DNA of 64,000 bases from UBA1206 sp050953105 (GCA_050953105.1 JBMNMA010000004.1:682001-746000), one strand, 5' to 3'; shown: positions 41,386 through 49,687, counted from the first letter of the stretch. Translations and numbers: made by a program. The notes: a model not told the origin generated them from the sequence alone.

Positions 41386-42018
41386 ATGGCAAGATATACA
41401 GGACCCGCTTGCAGGCTTTGCCGCAAAGAAGGCGTTAAGCTTTATCTTAAAGGCGACAGATGCTATTCCGACAAATGCTCCATTGACAGGCGCGGTAAAG
41501 CTCCCGGCCAGCACGGTGCCAGCTCGGGGAGAAAAAGAGTAAAAGAATACAATCTTCAGCTTCGTGAAAAACAGAAAGCTAAGAGGTATTATGGTATTTT
41601 AGAGAAGCAGTTTAAGAACTACTTTATCAAAGCCGAAAAGAAACCCGGCCAGACCGGCGAACTTCTGCTTGAAATCATCGAACGCAGGCTTGATAACGTG
41701 GTTTACCGTATGGGTATGGCTGAATCCCGCCGCGAGGCGCGTCAGCTTGTTCGTCACGGTCATTTCACGATTAACGGCAAGAAGGTTGATATTCCTTCCT
41801 ACATCGTGAACCAAAACGATGTTATCGCTCTCAAAGAAGGCAGCCGTAATTCCGAAAAGATTAAAGTGCTTGTCGAAAATATCAATAGCCGGACAATACC
41901 TGCCTGGCTGAGCGTAGACAAAGAAAATATTACAGCTACAGTAGCTGCATTACCCAAGAGGGAGGATATAGACTTCCCCATAGAGGAGCATCTCATAGTG
42001 GAGTTGTATTCCAAATAA
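41386..42018 (+). CDS. rpsD: Small ribosomal subunit protein S4, zinc form
   Basis: 210 residues. The N-terminus carries C9, C12, C26 and C31 (CRLCRKEGVKLYLKGDRCYSDKC), the zinc-binding C+ form. The S4 RNA-binding region RLDNVVYRMGMAESRREARQLVRHGHFTINGKKVDIPSY is complete. S4 nucleates 30S assembly. TGGAGG precedes the ATG. Confidence 0.99.
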   Translation: MARYTGPACRLCRKEGVKLYLKGDRCYSDKCSIDRRGKAPGQHGASSGRKRVKEYNLQLREKQKAKRYYGILEKQFKNYFIKAEKKPGQTGELLLEIIERRLDNVVYRMGMAESRREARQLVRHGHFTINGKKVDIPSYIVNQNDVIALKEGSRNSEKIKVLVENINSRTIPAWLSVDKENITATVAALPKREDIDFPIEEHLIVELYSK

Positions 42019-42045
42019 CTAAAACCATAAAGGAGGTTTTTATCA

Positions 42046-42996
42046 ATGATCGAAATCGAAAGACCGAGCATTACTACCGCAGAAATCAGCGAGGATGGAA
42101 AACACGGCACTTTTGTTATCGAACCCCTTGAACGTGGTTATGGCATTACGCTTGGAAACTCCCTAAGACGCGTCTTGTTAAGCTCCCTCCCCGGTGTAGC
42201 TGTTACAAGTATTAAGATTGACAACGTGCTTCATGAAATGTCCACCGTAAAAGGTGTTAAAGAAGACGTTACCGAGATAGTTCTTAATGTTAAACGGATT
42301 GTGGCAAAACTTCATTGCCCCAACCCCAAAACCGTCTATATAAAGGAAGTCGGCCCCAAAAATATAACGGCCGCCGACATTAAGCCCGACAGCGATATCG
42401 AAATACTTAACCCCGAACATCATATCGCCACCCTTGAGGACGGGGCTTCCTTTTACATGGAAATTACCTTCGACCACGGCAGAGGCTATGTTACTGCCGA
42501 GAAGAATAAGCAAAACTCCACGCCGGTTATCGGCACTATCTATACCGATTCCATTTTTTCCCCCGTTAAAAACTGCAATTTTTCGGTGGAAAATACCCGT
42601 GTCGGCAATATAACCGACTACGACAAGCTCACCCTTGAACTCACCACCAACGGCGTGCGCAACGCAAGGGAAGCTGTATCCCTTGCCGCCAAGATTTTAA
42701 GTGATCACCTTGCCTTGTTTGTAGAGCTTTCCGACGAGGCCAAGAACACCGAAGTTATGGTGGAAAGCAAGGAGGCAGTAAGGGAAAAGGTGCTGGACAT
42801 GACCATCGAAGAGCTGGATATGTCAGTGCGTTCCTTCAACTGCTTAAAGCGTGCCGGTATCGATACGGTTGAGGATCTCATCAACCGCACCGAAGAGGAT
42901 ATGATGAAGGTAAGGAACCTCGGTAAGAAGTCACTTGAAGAAGTCATTCAAAAATTAAGCTCCCTGGGGCTTTCGTTAAAGAAATCAGACGACTGA
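42046..42996 (+). CDS. rpoA: RNA polymerase alpha subunit
   Basis: 316 residues. The N-terminal assembly domain (1-225) holds LERGYGITLGNSLRRVLLSSLPGVAVTSI; the C-terminal domain (about 240-316) with LDMSVRSFNCLKRAGIDTVEDLINRTEEDMMKVRNLGKKSLEEV binds UP elements and activators. AAAGGAGG precedes the ATG. Complete. Confidence 0.99.
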   Translation: MIEIERPSITTAEISEDGKHGTFVIEPLERGYGITLGNSLRRVLLSSLPGVAVTSIKIDNVLHEMSTVKGVKEDVTEIVLNVKRIVAKLHCPNPKTVYIKEVGPKNITAADIKPDSDIEILNPEHHIATLEDGASFYMEITFDHGRGYVTAEKNKQNSTPVIGTIYTDSIFSPVKNCNFSVENTRVGNITDYDKLTLELTTNGVRNAREAVSLAAKILSDHLALFVELSDEAKNTEVMVESKEAVREKVLDMTIEELDMSVRSFNCLKRAGIDTVEDLINRTEEDMMKVRNLGKKSLEEVIQKLSSLGLSLKKSDD

Positions 42997-43038
42997 ACAA
43001 TCGCATAATTTCATTCGATAAAGAAGGAGGCAATCTCA

Positions 43039-43452
43039 ATGCCCGGAACAAGAAAATTAGGCAGAGTAACCGCCCACAGGATGTCTATGCTGAAGGGTAT
43101 GGTAACCTATCTGCTTCAAAACGGAAAAATTGAAACAACCGTTACCCGCGCAAAGGAAGTATCTGCCCTTGCGGATAAGATAATAACACTGGGCAAGGAA
43201 AACACCCTTGCATCTAAGAGACGTGCGCTCGCCTTTCTTAAGAGAGAGGACGTTGTATATAAATTATTCGACAAAATCGCTCCCTTTTATGAAAACCGCA
43301 ACGGCGGCTACACCGCAGTTTACAAGCTTGGCCCCCGCCGCGGTGACGGTGCCGAAATGGCGCTGGTAACCCTTGTGGACGCAGACGAGCTTTTCAAAAA
43401 GGATAAGAAAGAAAAGAAGTCCAAAAAGGAAACTTCCAAAGAAGCTGAATAA
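43039..43452 (+). CDS. rplQ: Large ribosomal subunit protein L17
   Basis: 137 residues. PGTRKLGRVTAHRMSMLKGMVTYLLQNGKIETTVTRAKE is typical; the end GGYTAVYKLGPRRGDGAEMALVTLV completes the domain. A lysine-rich C-terminal tail of about 18 residues (KKDKKEKKSKKETSKE) extends it past the usual 115-120 residues. It closes the supercluster and a strong terminator follows. Confidence 0.98.
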   Translation: MPGTRKLGRVTAHRMSMLKGMVTYLLQNGKIETTVTRAKEVSALADKIITLGKENTLASKRRALAFLKREDVVYKLFDKIAPFYENRNGGYTAVYKLGPRRGDGAEMALVTLVDADELFKKDKKEKKSKKETSKEAE

Positions 43453-43456
43453 ACAT

Positions 43457-43485
43457 AAAAAGTCCGCCTATGGCGGACTTTTTGC
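43457..43485 (+). terminator. Terminator of the ribosomal supercluster
   Basis: AAAAAGTCCGCC pairs with GGCGGACTTTTT around a 3-nt loop, directly after rplQ. Confidence 0.93.
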
Positions 43486-43498
43486 AAAGGAGGATATT

Positions 43499-43702
43499 AT
43501 GGATTGCCTTGTGGGAAATTTAATACTGTCCGGCGGAGAAAAAGTGGTTATAATCTTTTCCGACGGGCGAAAAGAAAATGCCGTCTACAAGGATACCTAC
43601 GGTTATACCCACCGGTTTGTCCTTGATAACGGCAACGAAATGAAGCTATCGAATCACTTTATGAAAATGCGGGATATTTCGGTTTCCCTTAGAAAAGAAT
43701 AG
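43499..43702 (+). CDS. Small hypothetical protein, 67 residues
   Basis: The frame starts at ATG 43499, with AAAGGAGG six bp upstream; the longer frame from 43373 runs through rplQ and its terminator. The protein is beta-rich (VGNLILSGGEKVVIIFSDGRKENAVYKDTYGYTH) with a basic end and no signal peptide; I do not recognise it. It lies 14 bp after the supercluster terminator and ends 1 bp from the convergent phosphatase gene. It may be expressed by readthrough. Confidence 0.65.
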   Translation: MDCLVGNLILSGGEKVVIIFSDGRKENAVYKDTYGYTHRFVLDNGNEMKLSNHFMKMRDISVSLRKE

Positions 43703-43703
43703 T

Positions 43704-44429
43704 TTATATTTCTATAACCGCCGTATGGGGACGGTGGTCGGATGCGACTATTTCGGGTATATCCGCTTCAACAACCGTAATATCGTCGGAAACAAGGATA
43801 TAGTCGATTTTCCGGCTGGGGTTGTCTGAAGGGAAGCTTAGCTTCTGTTCTTTAAACATATCGGCGGTGTCGGCCATGAGTATGCGTATCCGGTCAAGAA
43901 CAGGAGAGTCGGGTTCAAGATTGAAATCTCCCATAAGCACCTTTGGCGCATATGTGTTTGCCAGCTCCTTAACCACGGTTATAGCGGCGTTTTCGGCCTC
44001 TGAGGGGTTTAACCCGAAATGGGTAACAAGCACCGTCAGCTGTGTGCCGGCAACGTCAATTACCGCTTTAAGGATACAGCGGGTTTCAAATCCTCTGCCG
44101 TTGATTCTGTCGGCAGGGTCGGGAATGGGAACAATTTCGCCTGAAACAATGGGGTATTTTGAAATAAGGGCATTGCCGTAGGGACCGTGGCCCTCAATAT
44201 GTATTGCAGGCGCAAAAAAGTAGTGGTATCCCAGCTTTTCGGCAATTTCCTTTGCCTGGTCGGTGTAGCCGGGGTGGGGGCCTTCGCCCCTTACCTCATT
44301 TAAACCGACAATGTCCGCCCCCTCGGCCTCAATTACGTTTGCCATAAGGGAAAGGTCGATTATATCTTCAGCGGGGAAATTATAATTACGTCCGTGCTGT
44401 ATATTAAAGGACATTAGCTTGATTTTCAT
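43704..44429 (-). CDS. Endonuclease/exonuclease/phosphatase family hydrolase
   Basis: 241 residues with no signal peptide. The EEP fold marks are MSFNIQHG at the start, GLNEVRGE (metal-binding Glu), PYGNALISKYPI, LMGDFNLEPDSPVL and the C-terminal VASDHRPHTAVI. Members cut phosphodiester or sphingolipid bonds; substrate cannot be deduced. GAGGTCTG precedes the ATG. Convergent with the small protein at 43499. Confidence 0.9.
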   Translation of the reverse strand: MKIKLMSFNIQHGRNYNFPAEDIIDLSLMANVIEAEGADIVGLNEVRGEGPHPGYTDQAKEIAEKLGYHYFFAPAIHIEGHGPYGNALISKYPIVSGEIVPIPDPADRINGRGFETRCILKAVIDVAGTQLTVLVTHFGLNPSEAENAAITVVKELANTYAPKVLMGDFNLEPDSPVLDRIRILMADTADMFKEQKLSFPSDNPSRKIDYILVSDDITVVEADIPEIVASDHRPHTAVIEI

Positions 44430-44622
44430 TCAGACCTCAATAATTTAACGTGTTTTACTGTGTTAATTGCATAGTATGCAAAAATACATTATACCATAAA
44501 TAATTACAATGTCAAGGACAAAATTCAAGCCTTGTGGGGTTTAATATTGACATTTACAGGGAAAACCCCGGAATTTTACAAATTATACGAAGTTTTTATA
44601 CCCATAATTTAATGCTCAACCC

Positions 44623-44651
44623 TTGACAAACCGACTTTAATATGCTATTAT
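44623..44651 (+). promoter_or_regulatory. Promoter of tRNA-Arg
   Basis: TTGACA (44623-44628), 17 bp, TATTAT (44646-44651), 16 bp before the mature tRNA. Confidence 0.9.
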
Positions 44652-44667
44652 AGTGAACGCCAAATAT

Positions 44668-44744
44668 GCGCCATTAGCTCAGCTGGATAGAGTGCCTGGC
44701 TACGAACCAGTAGGTCGAGGGTTCGAATCCCCCATGGCGTGCCA
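44668..44744 (+). tRNA. tRNA-Arg(ACG), CCA encoded
   Basis: Acceptor GCGCCAT/ATGGCGT with a G-U pair at 1-72, D-arm TAGCTCAGCTGGATAGAG, anticodon arm CCTGG-CTACGAA-CCAGT giving anticodon ACG (its A34 should become inosine), T-arm GAGGGTTCGAATCCCCC, G73 and CCA. 77 nt. A terminator follows. Confidence 0.97.
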
Positions 44745-44745
44745 G

Positions 44746-44776
44746 AAAAAAGCACCTGCAAAAGCAGGTGCTTTTT
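44746..44776 (+). terminator. Terminator of tRNA-Arg
   Basis: AGCACCTGC pairs with GCAGGTGCT around AAAA and is followed by six Ts, 2 bp past the CCA. Confidence 0.93.
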
Positions 44777-44843
44777 TCAGTTGTATTCGCCCTCGGTTAA
44801 GTTTATTATTTCGAAGTTATATAGATCAGTGTATGCTTATAAT

Positions 44844-44872
44844 AAAAAAACGCAGGAAAACCTGCGTTTTTT
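44844..44872. terminator. Bidirectional terminator between tRNA-Arg and PPi-PFK
   Basis: CGCAGG-AAAA-CCTGCG with A-runs before and T-runs after. It is 7 bp past the stop of the minus-strand PFK gene. Confidence 0.88.
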
Positions 44873-44878
44873 ATTAGA

Positions 44879-46126
44879 CTACTGAGCTTTAACTTTTTTA
44901 AGGTGAACAAACCTGGGCAGGCCGTCTTCCTTGGGAAGCTTGGTTTCGCCCTGAATGAGGGGGAGAGCGTATTCTACAAACTTCTCGTTAAGTCCGTCCT
45001 TGGTTTCGTTGAACCAGTCGGCGGGAATCTTCTTTTCAACGTTGGCAACCTCGGTAAGGCCGAAGAGCTTTATGTTGCAGACATATTTGCCATTTTCATA
45101 AACCCTTTCAAAACCGACCATCTTGTCGGTGGTGCCATTGACGGCATGTTCCACAGCAGCTTTGCCGGCAGCAAAGGATTCGTCAATGTCGGTCTGGGAA
45201 GCGCAGTGGGCAGCGCATCTCTGAAGGAGGGAAAGCTCGATTCCCCTTACCTTGGCGCCGGTTTGCTGCTTGATATAGTTGGCAAGGTAGGCTGCAAGAC
45301 CGCCTAATTGAGCATGGCCGAAGCCGTCCTTGGCGTTGGAAAGGTCGTTGCCGTATTCGGAAATATACTTGCCGTTTTTGTCCTTAATGCCTTCGGAAAC
45401 GGCGACAATGCACTTGCCGCTCTTTTTGTAGATGTCATTTATCTTTGCCATAACCTCGTCAAGATCAAAGGTATTTTCGGGGCAGTAGATAAGGTCAGGA
45501 CCTGCGCCTTTGTGGCAGGCAAGAGCTGCGGCGGCGGTAAGCCAGCCGGCGTTTCTGCCCATGATTTCAACAACGGTAATCATTCCCGTGTCGTAAACCC
45601 TTGCGTCGTGGTATATTTCCATAAGGGAAGTGGCAATATACTTTGCGGCGGAACCATAACCGGGGCAGTGGTCGGTGAGGTTAAGGTCGTTGTCTATGGT
45701 CTTGGGAATACCCATAACCCTGCATTCGTAGCCATTTTTAAGCATAAACTTGGAAATTTTGTTGCAGGTGTCCATAGAGTCGTTGCCACCGTTGTAGAAG
45801 AAGTAGCGGACGTTGTATTTTTTGAATATCTCAAGGATTTTTTTGTAATCGGTGTCGTCTACATCCGGGTCCTTAAGCTTGTAGCGGCAGGAGCCGAGAG
45901 CCGAGGAGGGAGTGTATTTCATATACTCAAGTTCGGCCTTGTCCTCCTTTGACATATCAATAAGGTTGTCATCAAGAACACCTTTGATACCGTTCAATGC
46001 GCCGTAAACAGCAGTAATGTTTTCGTTTTCAAGAGCTGTTTTTATGGCACCGTAGGTGGAAGCGTTGATAGCCGAGGTAGGACCTCCCGACTGTCCTATT
46101 ATGCATGCGCCTTTCAATTCTTTCAT
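44879..46126 (-). CDS. pfp: Pyrophosphate-dependent 6-phosphofructokinase
   Basis: 415 residues. Phosphorylates fructose-6-phosphate with PPi, reversibly. The N-terminal GQSGGPTSAINAS, the donor loop GGNDS (113-117, in place of GGDGS of ATP enzymes) and PKTIDNDL (141-148, with K142) indicate PPi as donor. RCAAHCASQTD and MGRNAGWLTAA are family blocks. GGNDS with Asn is a variant of the usual GGDDS. AAAGGCGG precedes the ATG at some distance (about 15 bp). Shares its role with the aldolase gene 1.8 kb away. Confidence 0.93.
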   Translation of the reverse strand: MKELKGACIIGQSGGPTSAINASTYGAIKTALENENITAVYGALNGIKGVLDDNLIDMSKEDKAELEYMKYTPSSALGSCRYKLKDPDVDDTDYKKILEIFKKYNVRYFFYNGGNDSMDTCNKISKFMLKNGYECRVMGIPKTIDNDLNLTDHCPGYGSAAKYIATSLMEIYHDARVYDTGMITVVEIMGRNAGWLTAAAALACHKGAGPDLIYCPENTFDLDEVMAKINDIYKKSGKCIVAVSEGIKDKNGKYISEYGNDLSNAKDGFGHAQLGGLAAYLANYIKQQTGAKVRGIELSLLQRCAAHCASQTDIDESFAAGKAAVEHAVNGTTDKMVGFERVYENGKYVCNIKLFGLTEVANVEKKIPADWFNETKDGLNEKFVEYALPLIQGETKLPKEDGLPRFVHLKKVKAQ

Positions 46127-46173
46127 TTTTAAGCAAAAAACCGCCTTTCTGTTATTTAATATATATCATTATA

Positions 46174-46202
46174 TATATAGCACAAAAATACGCATAAATC
46201 AA
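46174..46202 (-). promoter_or_regulatory. Promoter of pfp
   Basis: Minus-strand TTGATT (46197-46202), 17 bp, TATATA (46174-46179), about 50 bp before the ATG. Confidence 0.65.
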
Positions 46203-46308
46203 TTGGATTTTCCTAAAAAAAGTAATATTTTAACATTTCCATTTATATAAAAAATGACGATAATTGTAAAACGAGGAATTTTATATCCCTCCAAAACGGG
46301 TGCTGCTC

Positions 46309-46336
46309 TTGACAATATTGTGATTTGTGCTATAAT
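46309..46336 (+). promoter_or_regulatory. Promoter of the SBP-fba operon
   Basis: TTGACA (46309-46314), 16 bp, TATAAT (46331-46336), 47 bp before the ATG. Confidence 0.85.
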
Positions 46337-46382
46337 AAATCGGTAGTGCAAATCCACATTGACTTTTTTGGAGGACAGAACT

Positions 46383-47900
46383 ATGCGCACACTAAGAATT
46401 ATATGCCTTTTACTGGTATGTTGTCTTGTTTTCGGCCTTTTTGCCGCCTGCGGCAGCGAGGGTGAAGACAAGTCAAAGGACGATCAGTCAAAGCCGGCGA
46501 CAAGCGATACTTCCGAAAGTGGCAACACTTCTTCTGAAGGCGAATCGTCGGAGGAAGACACCGATCCCCTTTCCCATATCCCCCTTCAGAACCTTGACCG
46601 AGATATAGTCTTCCTTGTGGAAAACCAAAACGGCGGCGGCTATGGCTCCAGGGAAATAGTTCCGATGGAAGATTCTCCCATTGCCGTTTATGTTGAAGAA
46701 CGCAACATGTTGATTGAAGACAGGCTCGGGGTAAGAATTAAAGAAAGACGCACAGACAATATGGCCAACGATCTGCGTGTGGCAGCCCAGGCCGGTGCGG
46801 ATTTTGACATCGCCATGCCCTACCTTACCACCGCAGGCCCGCTGATTCAGGAAAACCTGTTTTACGACCTGTATGAATTTGACGACATTATCAACTTCGA
46901 CGCCCCCTACTGGGACCAGAACGCCGAAGAAAGCCTTTCCATGGGTAACAAGCTTTATCTGACCACCGGCGATTTCTCGGTGCTGTCCATGGACGTTACC
47001 CACTGCATGCTTTTCAACAAAACCCTCGTTCAAATTAACAACCTTGATAATCCCTATGACCTTGTCAACGAAGGCAAATGGACAATGGACAAAATGCTTA
47101 CCATGGCAAAGGCCATTACCTCCGACACCGACGGCAAGGAAGGCATAACCTTTGAAGACACCATAGGCCTTTTCATTAACGGCAACTACGCAAACTCTCT
47201 GTTTATCGGATCCGGCGAAAACTTTGCCAGAAAGAATGCCAACGGCGTACCCGAACTTACCCTGTACAATAGCAAGTCTGTTGATGTTGTGGAAAAGATT
47301 TTCGAAATATTCTCCGATCCCGCAGTGCTTATAGATGAAGATTTCAATGCCGCTGCTCAAGCCGCCGGCTTTACCAACTGCTACTGGGCTGCAAGGCATG
47401 CCCTCGGCACCAACCGTGCTCTGTTTGTTACCATATCACTTTCCGACATACTCAATATGGCTCAGTATACCGATTCCTGCGACTTCGGTCTGCTGGTTAC
47501 CCCCAAATACAGCGAGGAACAGGATAGATATTATTCCTATATTTCCATAATCTACGCCACCGGCTGTGTAATTCCCGTGTCCAACGCAGAACCCGAGGTT
47601 GCCGCCCTTGTTCTTGAAGCTCTGGCTGCCGCCTCCACCTCCACAGTAAAGCTTAACTATTACGAACGCATACTCAAGCTCCAGAAGATTCAGGACGAAG
47701 AATCTGAAAGAATGCTTGACTTCATTTTCGACAACCGGGTATATGACATAGGCGCTCTCTTTAACTGGAACAACCTGCGCGACTTTGTTGCAACCTGCGT
47801 AAGAGGTGCTGCCAACACCTTTGCTCAGCAGTATGACGCTAACGTGGACGCTTTCCAGAGAGCCATGCAGGATACTATAGATTATTATTCGCAAAACTAA
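46383..47900 (+). CDS. Extracellular solute-binding lipoprotein, orphan
   Basis: 505 residues from ATG 46383 with GGAGGACAG upstream. Lipobox LFAAC places the lipid cysteine at 23. A Ser/Glu/Asp-rich linker (28-65) leads to a family-1-like solute-binding protein (about 70-505). The N-lobe IVFLVENQNGGGYGSREI and central stretch SLFIGSGENFARKN, then YATGCVIPVS and a helical end are compatible with sugar ABC-binding proteins of Clostridia. No permease or ATPase lies next to it. It is cotranscribed with fba (25 bp gap, no terminator between). Substrate unknown. Confidence 0.85.
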   Translation: MRTLRIICLLLVCCLVFGLFAACGSEGEDKSKDDQSKPATSDTSESGNTSSEGESSEEDTDPLSHIPLQNLDRDIVFLVENQNGGGYGSREIVPMEDSPIAVYVEERNMLIEDRLGVRIKERRTDNMANDLRVAAQAGADFDIAMPYLTTAGPLIQENLFYDLYEFDDIINFDAPYWDQNAEESLSMGNKLYLTTGDFSVLSMDVTHCMLFNKTLVQINNLDNPYDLVNEGKWTMDKMLTMAKAITSDTDGKEGITFEDTIGLFINGNYANSLFIGSGENFARKNANGVPELTLYNSKSVDVVEKIFEIFSDPAVLIDEDFNAAAQAAGFTNCYWAARHALGTNRALFVTISLSDILNMAQYTDSCDFGLLVTPKYSEEQDRYYSYISIIYATGCVIPVSNAEPEVAALVLEALAAASTSTVKLNYYERILKLQKIQDEESERMLDFIFDNRVYDIGALFNWNNLRDFVATCVRGAANTFAQQYDANVDAFQRAMQDTIDYYSQN

Positions 47901-47925
47901 TTTCATATATAAAAGGAGTATTATT

Positions 47926-48864
47926 ATGCCTCTTGTTACAAGTAAAGAGATGTTTGATAAGGCCTATAAAGGCGGCTACGCCATAGGCGCTTTCAACGTC
48001 AACAACATGGAAATCGTTCAGGCTATAACCGAAGCCTGCCGTGAGGAAAAGGCCCCTGTTATTCTTCAGGTTTCAAAGGGTGCCCGTGCCTACGCCAACC
48101 ACACCTACCTGGTTAAGCTGGTTGAAGCTGCGGTTTTAGAATGCCCCGAAATACCCATTGTTTTGCATCTTGACCACGGTCCTGACTTTGAAACCTGCAA
48201 AGCCTGCATAGACGGCGGGTTCACCTCTGTTATGATCGACGGTTCTCATTTTTCCTTTAAGGAAAACATCGAGCTTACCAAAAAAGTAGTTGAATATGCC
48301 CACGCCCACGGCGTAGTGGTTGAAGGCGAGCTCGGCACCCTTGAAGGTATCGAGGACGATGTTGTGGTTGAGGAAGGCAAGTCCTCCTACACCAGACCTG
48401 AGGAAGTTGAAGAATTCGTTTACAAGACCGGCGTTGACTCTCTGGCAATCGCTATAGGCACCAGCCACGGCGCTTACAAGTTCAAACCCGGCTCCAAGCC
48501 CCAGCTCCGCTTTGACATTCTTGAAGAAGTTCAAAGACGTATCCCCGGTTTCCCCATAGTTCTCCACGGCGCCTCCTCGGTTCCCCAGAACTATGTTGAA
48601 ATGGTCAACACCTATGGCGGTGCAATGCCCGGCGCTATCGGCGTTCCCGAAGAACAGCTCCGTCACGCTGCATCCCTTGCGGTTTGCAAGATTAACATCG
48701 ACTCCGACCTCCGTCTTGCAATGACCGGCACCATCCGCAAATTCTTTGCCGATCATCCCGAAAAGTTTGACCCCCGTGATTACCTCAAGCCCGCAAGAGC
48801 CAACATCAAAGAGCTTGTACGCCACAAGCTTATCGACGTTCTCGGCTGCGCCGGCAAAGCATAA
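47926..48864 (+). CDS. fba: Class II fructose-bisphosphate aldolase
   Basis: 312 residues. Cleaves fructose-1,6-bisphosphate with zinc. The metal site is HLDHGPDFETC (H84-type), the second LHGASSVP and the active-site SVMIDGSHFSFKENIELTKKVVEYAHAHGVVVEGELG loop, with AIGTSHGAYKFK. Long class II, with the substrate-binding ELGTLEG and a terminator directly after. AAAAGGAG precedes the ATG. The pairing with a solute-binding protein is unusual. Confidence 0.97.
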   Translation: MPLVTSKEMFDKAYKGGYAIGAFNVNNMEIVQAITEACREEKAPVILQVSKGARAYANHTYLVKLVEAAVLECPEIPIVLHLDHGPDFETCKACIDGGFTSVMIDGSHFSFKENIELTKKVVEYAHAHGVVVEGELGTLEGIEDDVVVEEGKSSYTRPEEVEEFVYKTGVDSLAIAIGTSHGAYKFKPGSKPQLRFDILEEVQRRIPGFPIVLHGASSVPQNYVEMVNTYGGAMPGAIGVPEEQLRHAASLAVCKINIDSDLRLAMTGTIRKFFADHPEKFDPRDYLKPARANIKELVRHKLIDVLGCAGKA

Positions 48865-48875
48865 GTATAAATACA

Positions 48876-48907
48876 CTAAAAACTCCGGTTTTACCGGAGT
48901 TTTTTGT
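48876..48907 (+). terminator. Terminator of SBP-fba
   Basis: AAAACTCCGGT pairs with ACCGGAGTTTT around TTT, then further Ts. Confidence 0.92.
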
Positions 48908-48934
48908 TTGGGATGTTGGGGTGTAGAGGTAGTT

Positions 48935-49055
48935 AGATTGCTCGTTTCACTCGCAGTTATATTGCTCGCTTTGCTCACAGTTATATTGTTCGCTTTGCTC
49001 ACAATTATATTGCCCTTTGGGCAGATATATTGCACCTGCGGTGCAGTTATATCGA
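48935..49055 (+). repeat. Tandem array of TTATATTG units, copy 1
   Basis: Five or six units of about 20-25 bp, each an 8 bp core (TTATATTG or close) followed by a variable stretch and CAG: CTCGTTTCACTCG, CTCGCTTTGCTCA, TTCGCTTTGCTCA, CCCTTTGGG, CACCTGCGGTG. The last two variable parts are palindromes. It ends TTATATCGAT. Repeats at 49188-49285 and 56571-56660 have the same order. Confidence 0.85.
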
Positions 49056-49078
49056 TCTATTTACAGCTGATTTATATT

Positions 49079-49168
49079 TACTCTTAATGTAGTGGCAGGG
49101 AGATGAAAACAAAAGTAGCCTTCCCCTTGAGGGGAAGGGGGACCGCGTCAGCGGTGGATGAGGGGTGA
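49079..49168 (+). repeat. GTGGCAGGGA/GATGAGGGGT repeat, forward copy
   Basis: It holds AGTGGCAGGGAGATG, the AGCCTTCCCCTTGAGGGGAAGG palindrome-bearing block and ACCGCGTCAGCGGTGGATGAGGGGT. The CTTCCCCT...AGGGGAAGG and CCGC...GCGG parts form hairpins. Confidence 0.85.
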
Positions 49169-49187
49169 CGGCCACTTCGTGGCGGCT

Positions 49188-49285
49188 TGATTGCTCGTTT
49201 CACTCGCAGTTATATTGTTCGCTTTGCTCACAGTTATATTGCCCTTTAGGCAGCTATATTGCACCTGCGGTGCAGTTATATCGAT
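49188..49285 (+). repeat. Tandem array of TTATATTG units, copy 2
   Basis: Same unit order as at 48935, lacking one unit. It follows directly on a forward GATGAGGGGT repeat and a CCACTTCGTGG hairpin. Confidence 0.85.
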
Positions 49286-49309
49286 TTTTTACAGCTGGTT
49301 TATAATTAC

Positions 49310-49622
49310 TATTAATGTAATGGCAGGGAGTTGAAAACAAAAGAAGCCTTCCCCTTGAGGGGAAGGGGGACCGCGTTAGCGGTGGATGAGGGGTCAATGA
49401 AGCATATCCGGGAAAGAAGTGAGTGTGAAAATAAGTCAATTTTTCCGGGAGTAAAATAATTTTATCAACTCTACCGTTATGCAAAGATTTGTTGCGTTTA
49501 AATAAGTGCATTCCCCGCAAACCACCACATTTTATTATTTAAGTATCTCCTCCACAAATCTGCCACAACCCCTCATCCGTCAGCCTTCGGCTGCCACCTT
49601 CCCCTCCAGGGGAAGGCTTTTT
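49310..49622. mobile_element. MITE-like pair, facing copies
   Basis: A forward copy (49310-49396) faces an inverted copy (49565-49622: ACCCCTCATCCGTCAGCC ... AGGGGAAGGCTTTTTT) across about 165 bp. This matches the layout at 6591-6895. No transposase is encoded, and no target duplication could be seen. Confidence 0.55.
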
Positions 49623-49687
49623 TCTTTACCCCAATTTTTTACTACGAAATTATACTATTGCTAACTACTATGTTATTAACGAATTTC

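Noticed and set aside
30024..42018. Many long opposite-strand frames in the ribosomal cluster
   Set aside because: They are shadows of highly biased real genes and lack start sites or family resemblance.
43373..43498. Long version of the 67-residue protein
   Set aside because: It would run through rplQ and its terminator in another frame; the site AAAGGAGG marks ATG 43499.
48935..49055. Possible CRISPR array
   Set aside because: Units are about 20-25 bp with an 8 bp core and no equal-length unique spacers; no cas genes are near. It is a tandem hairpin-like repeat instead.
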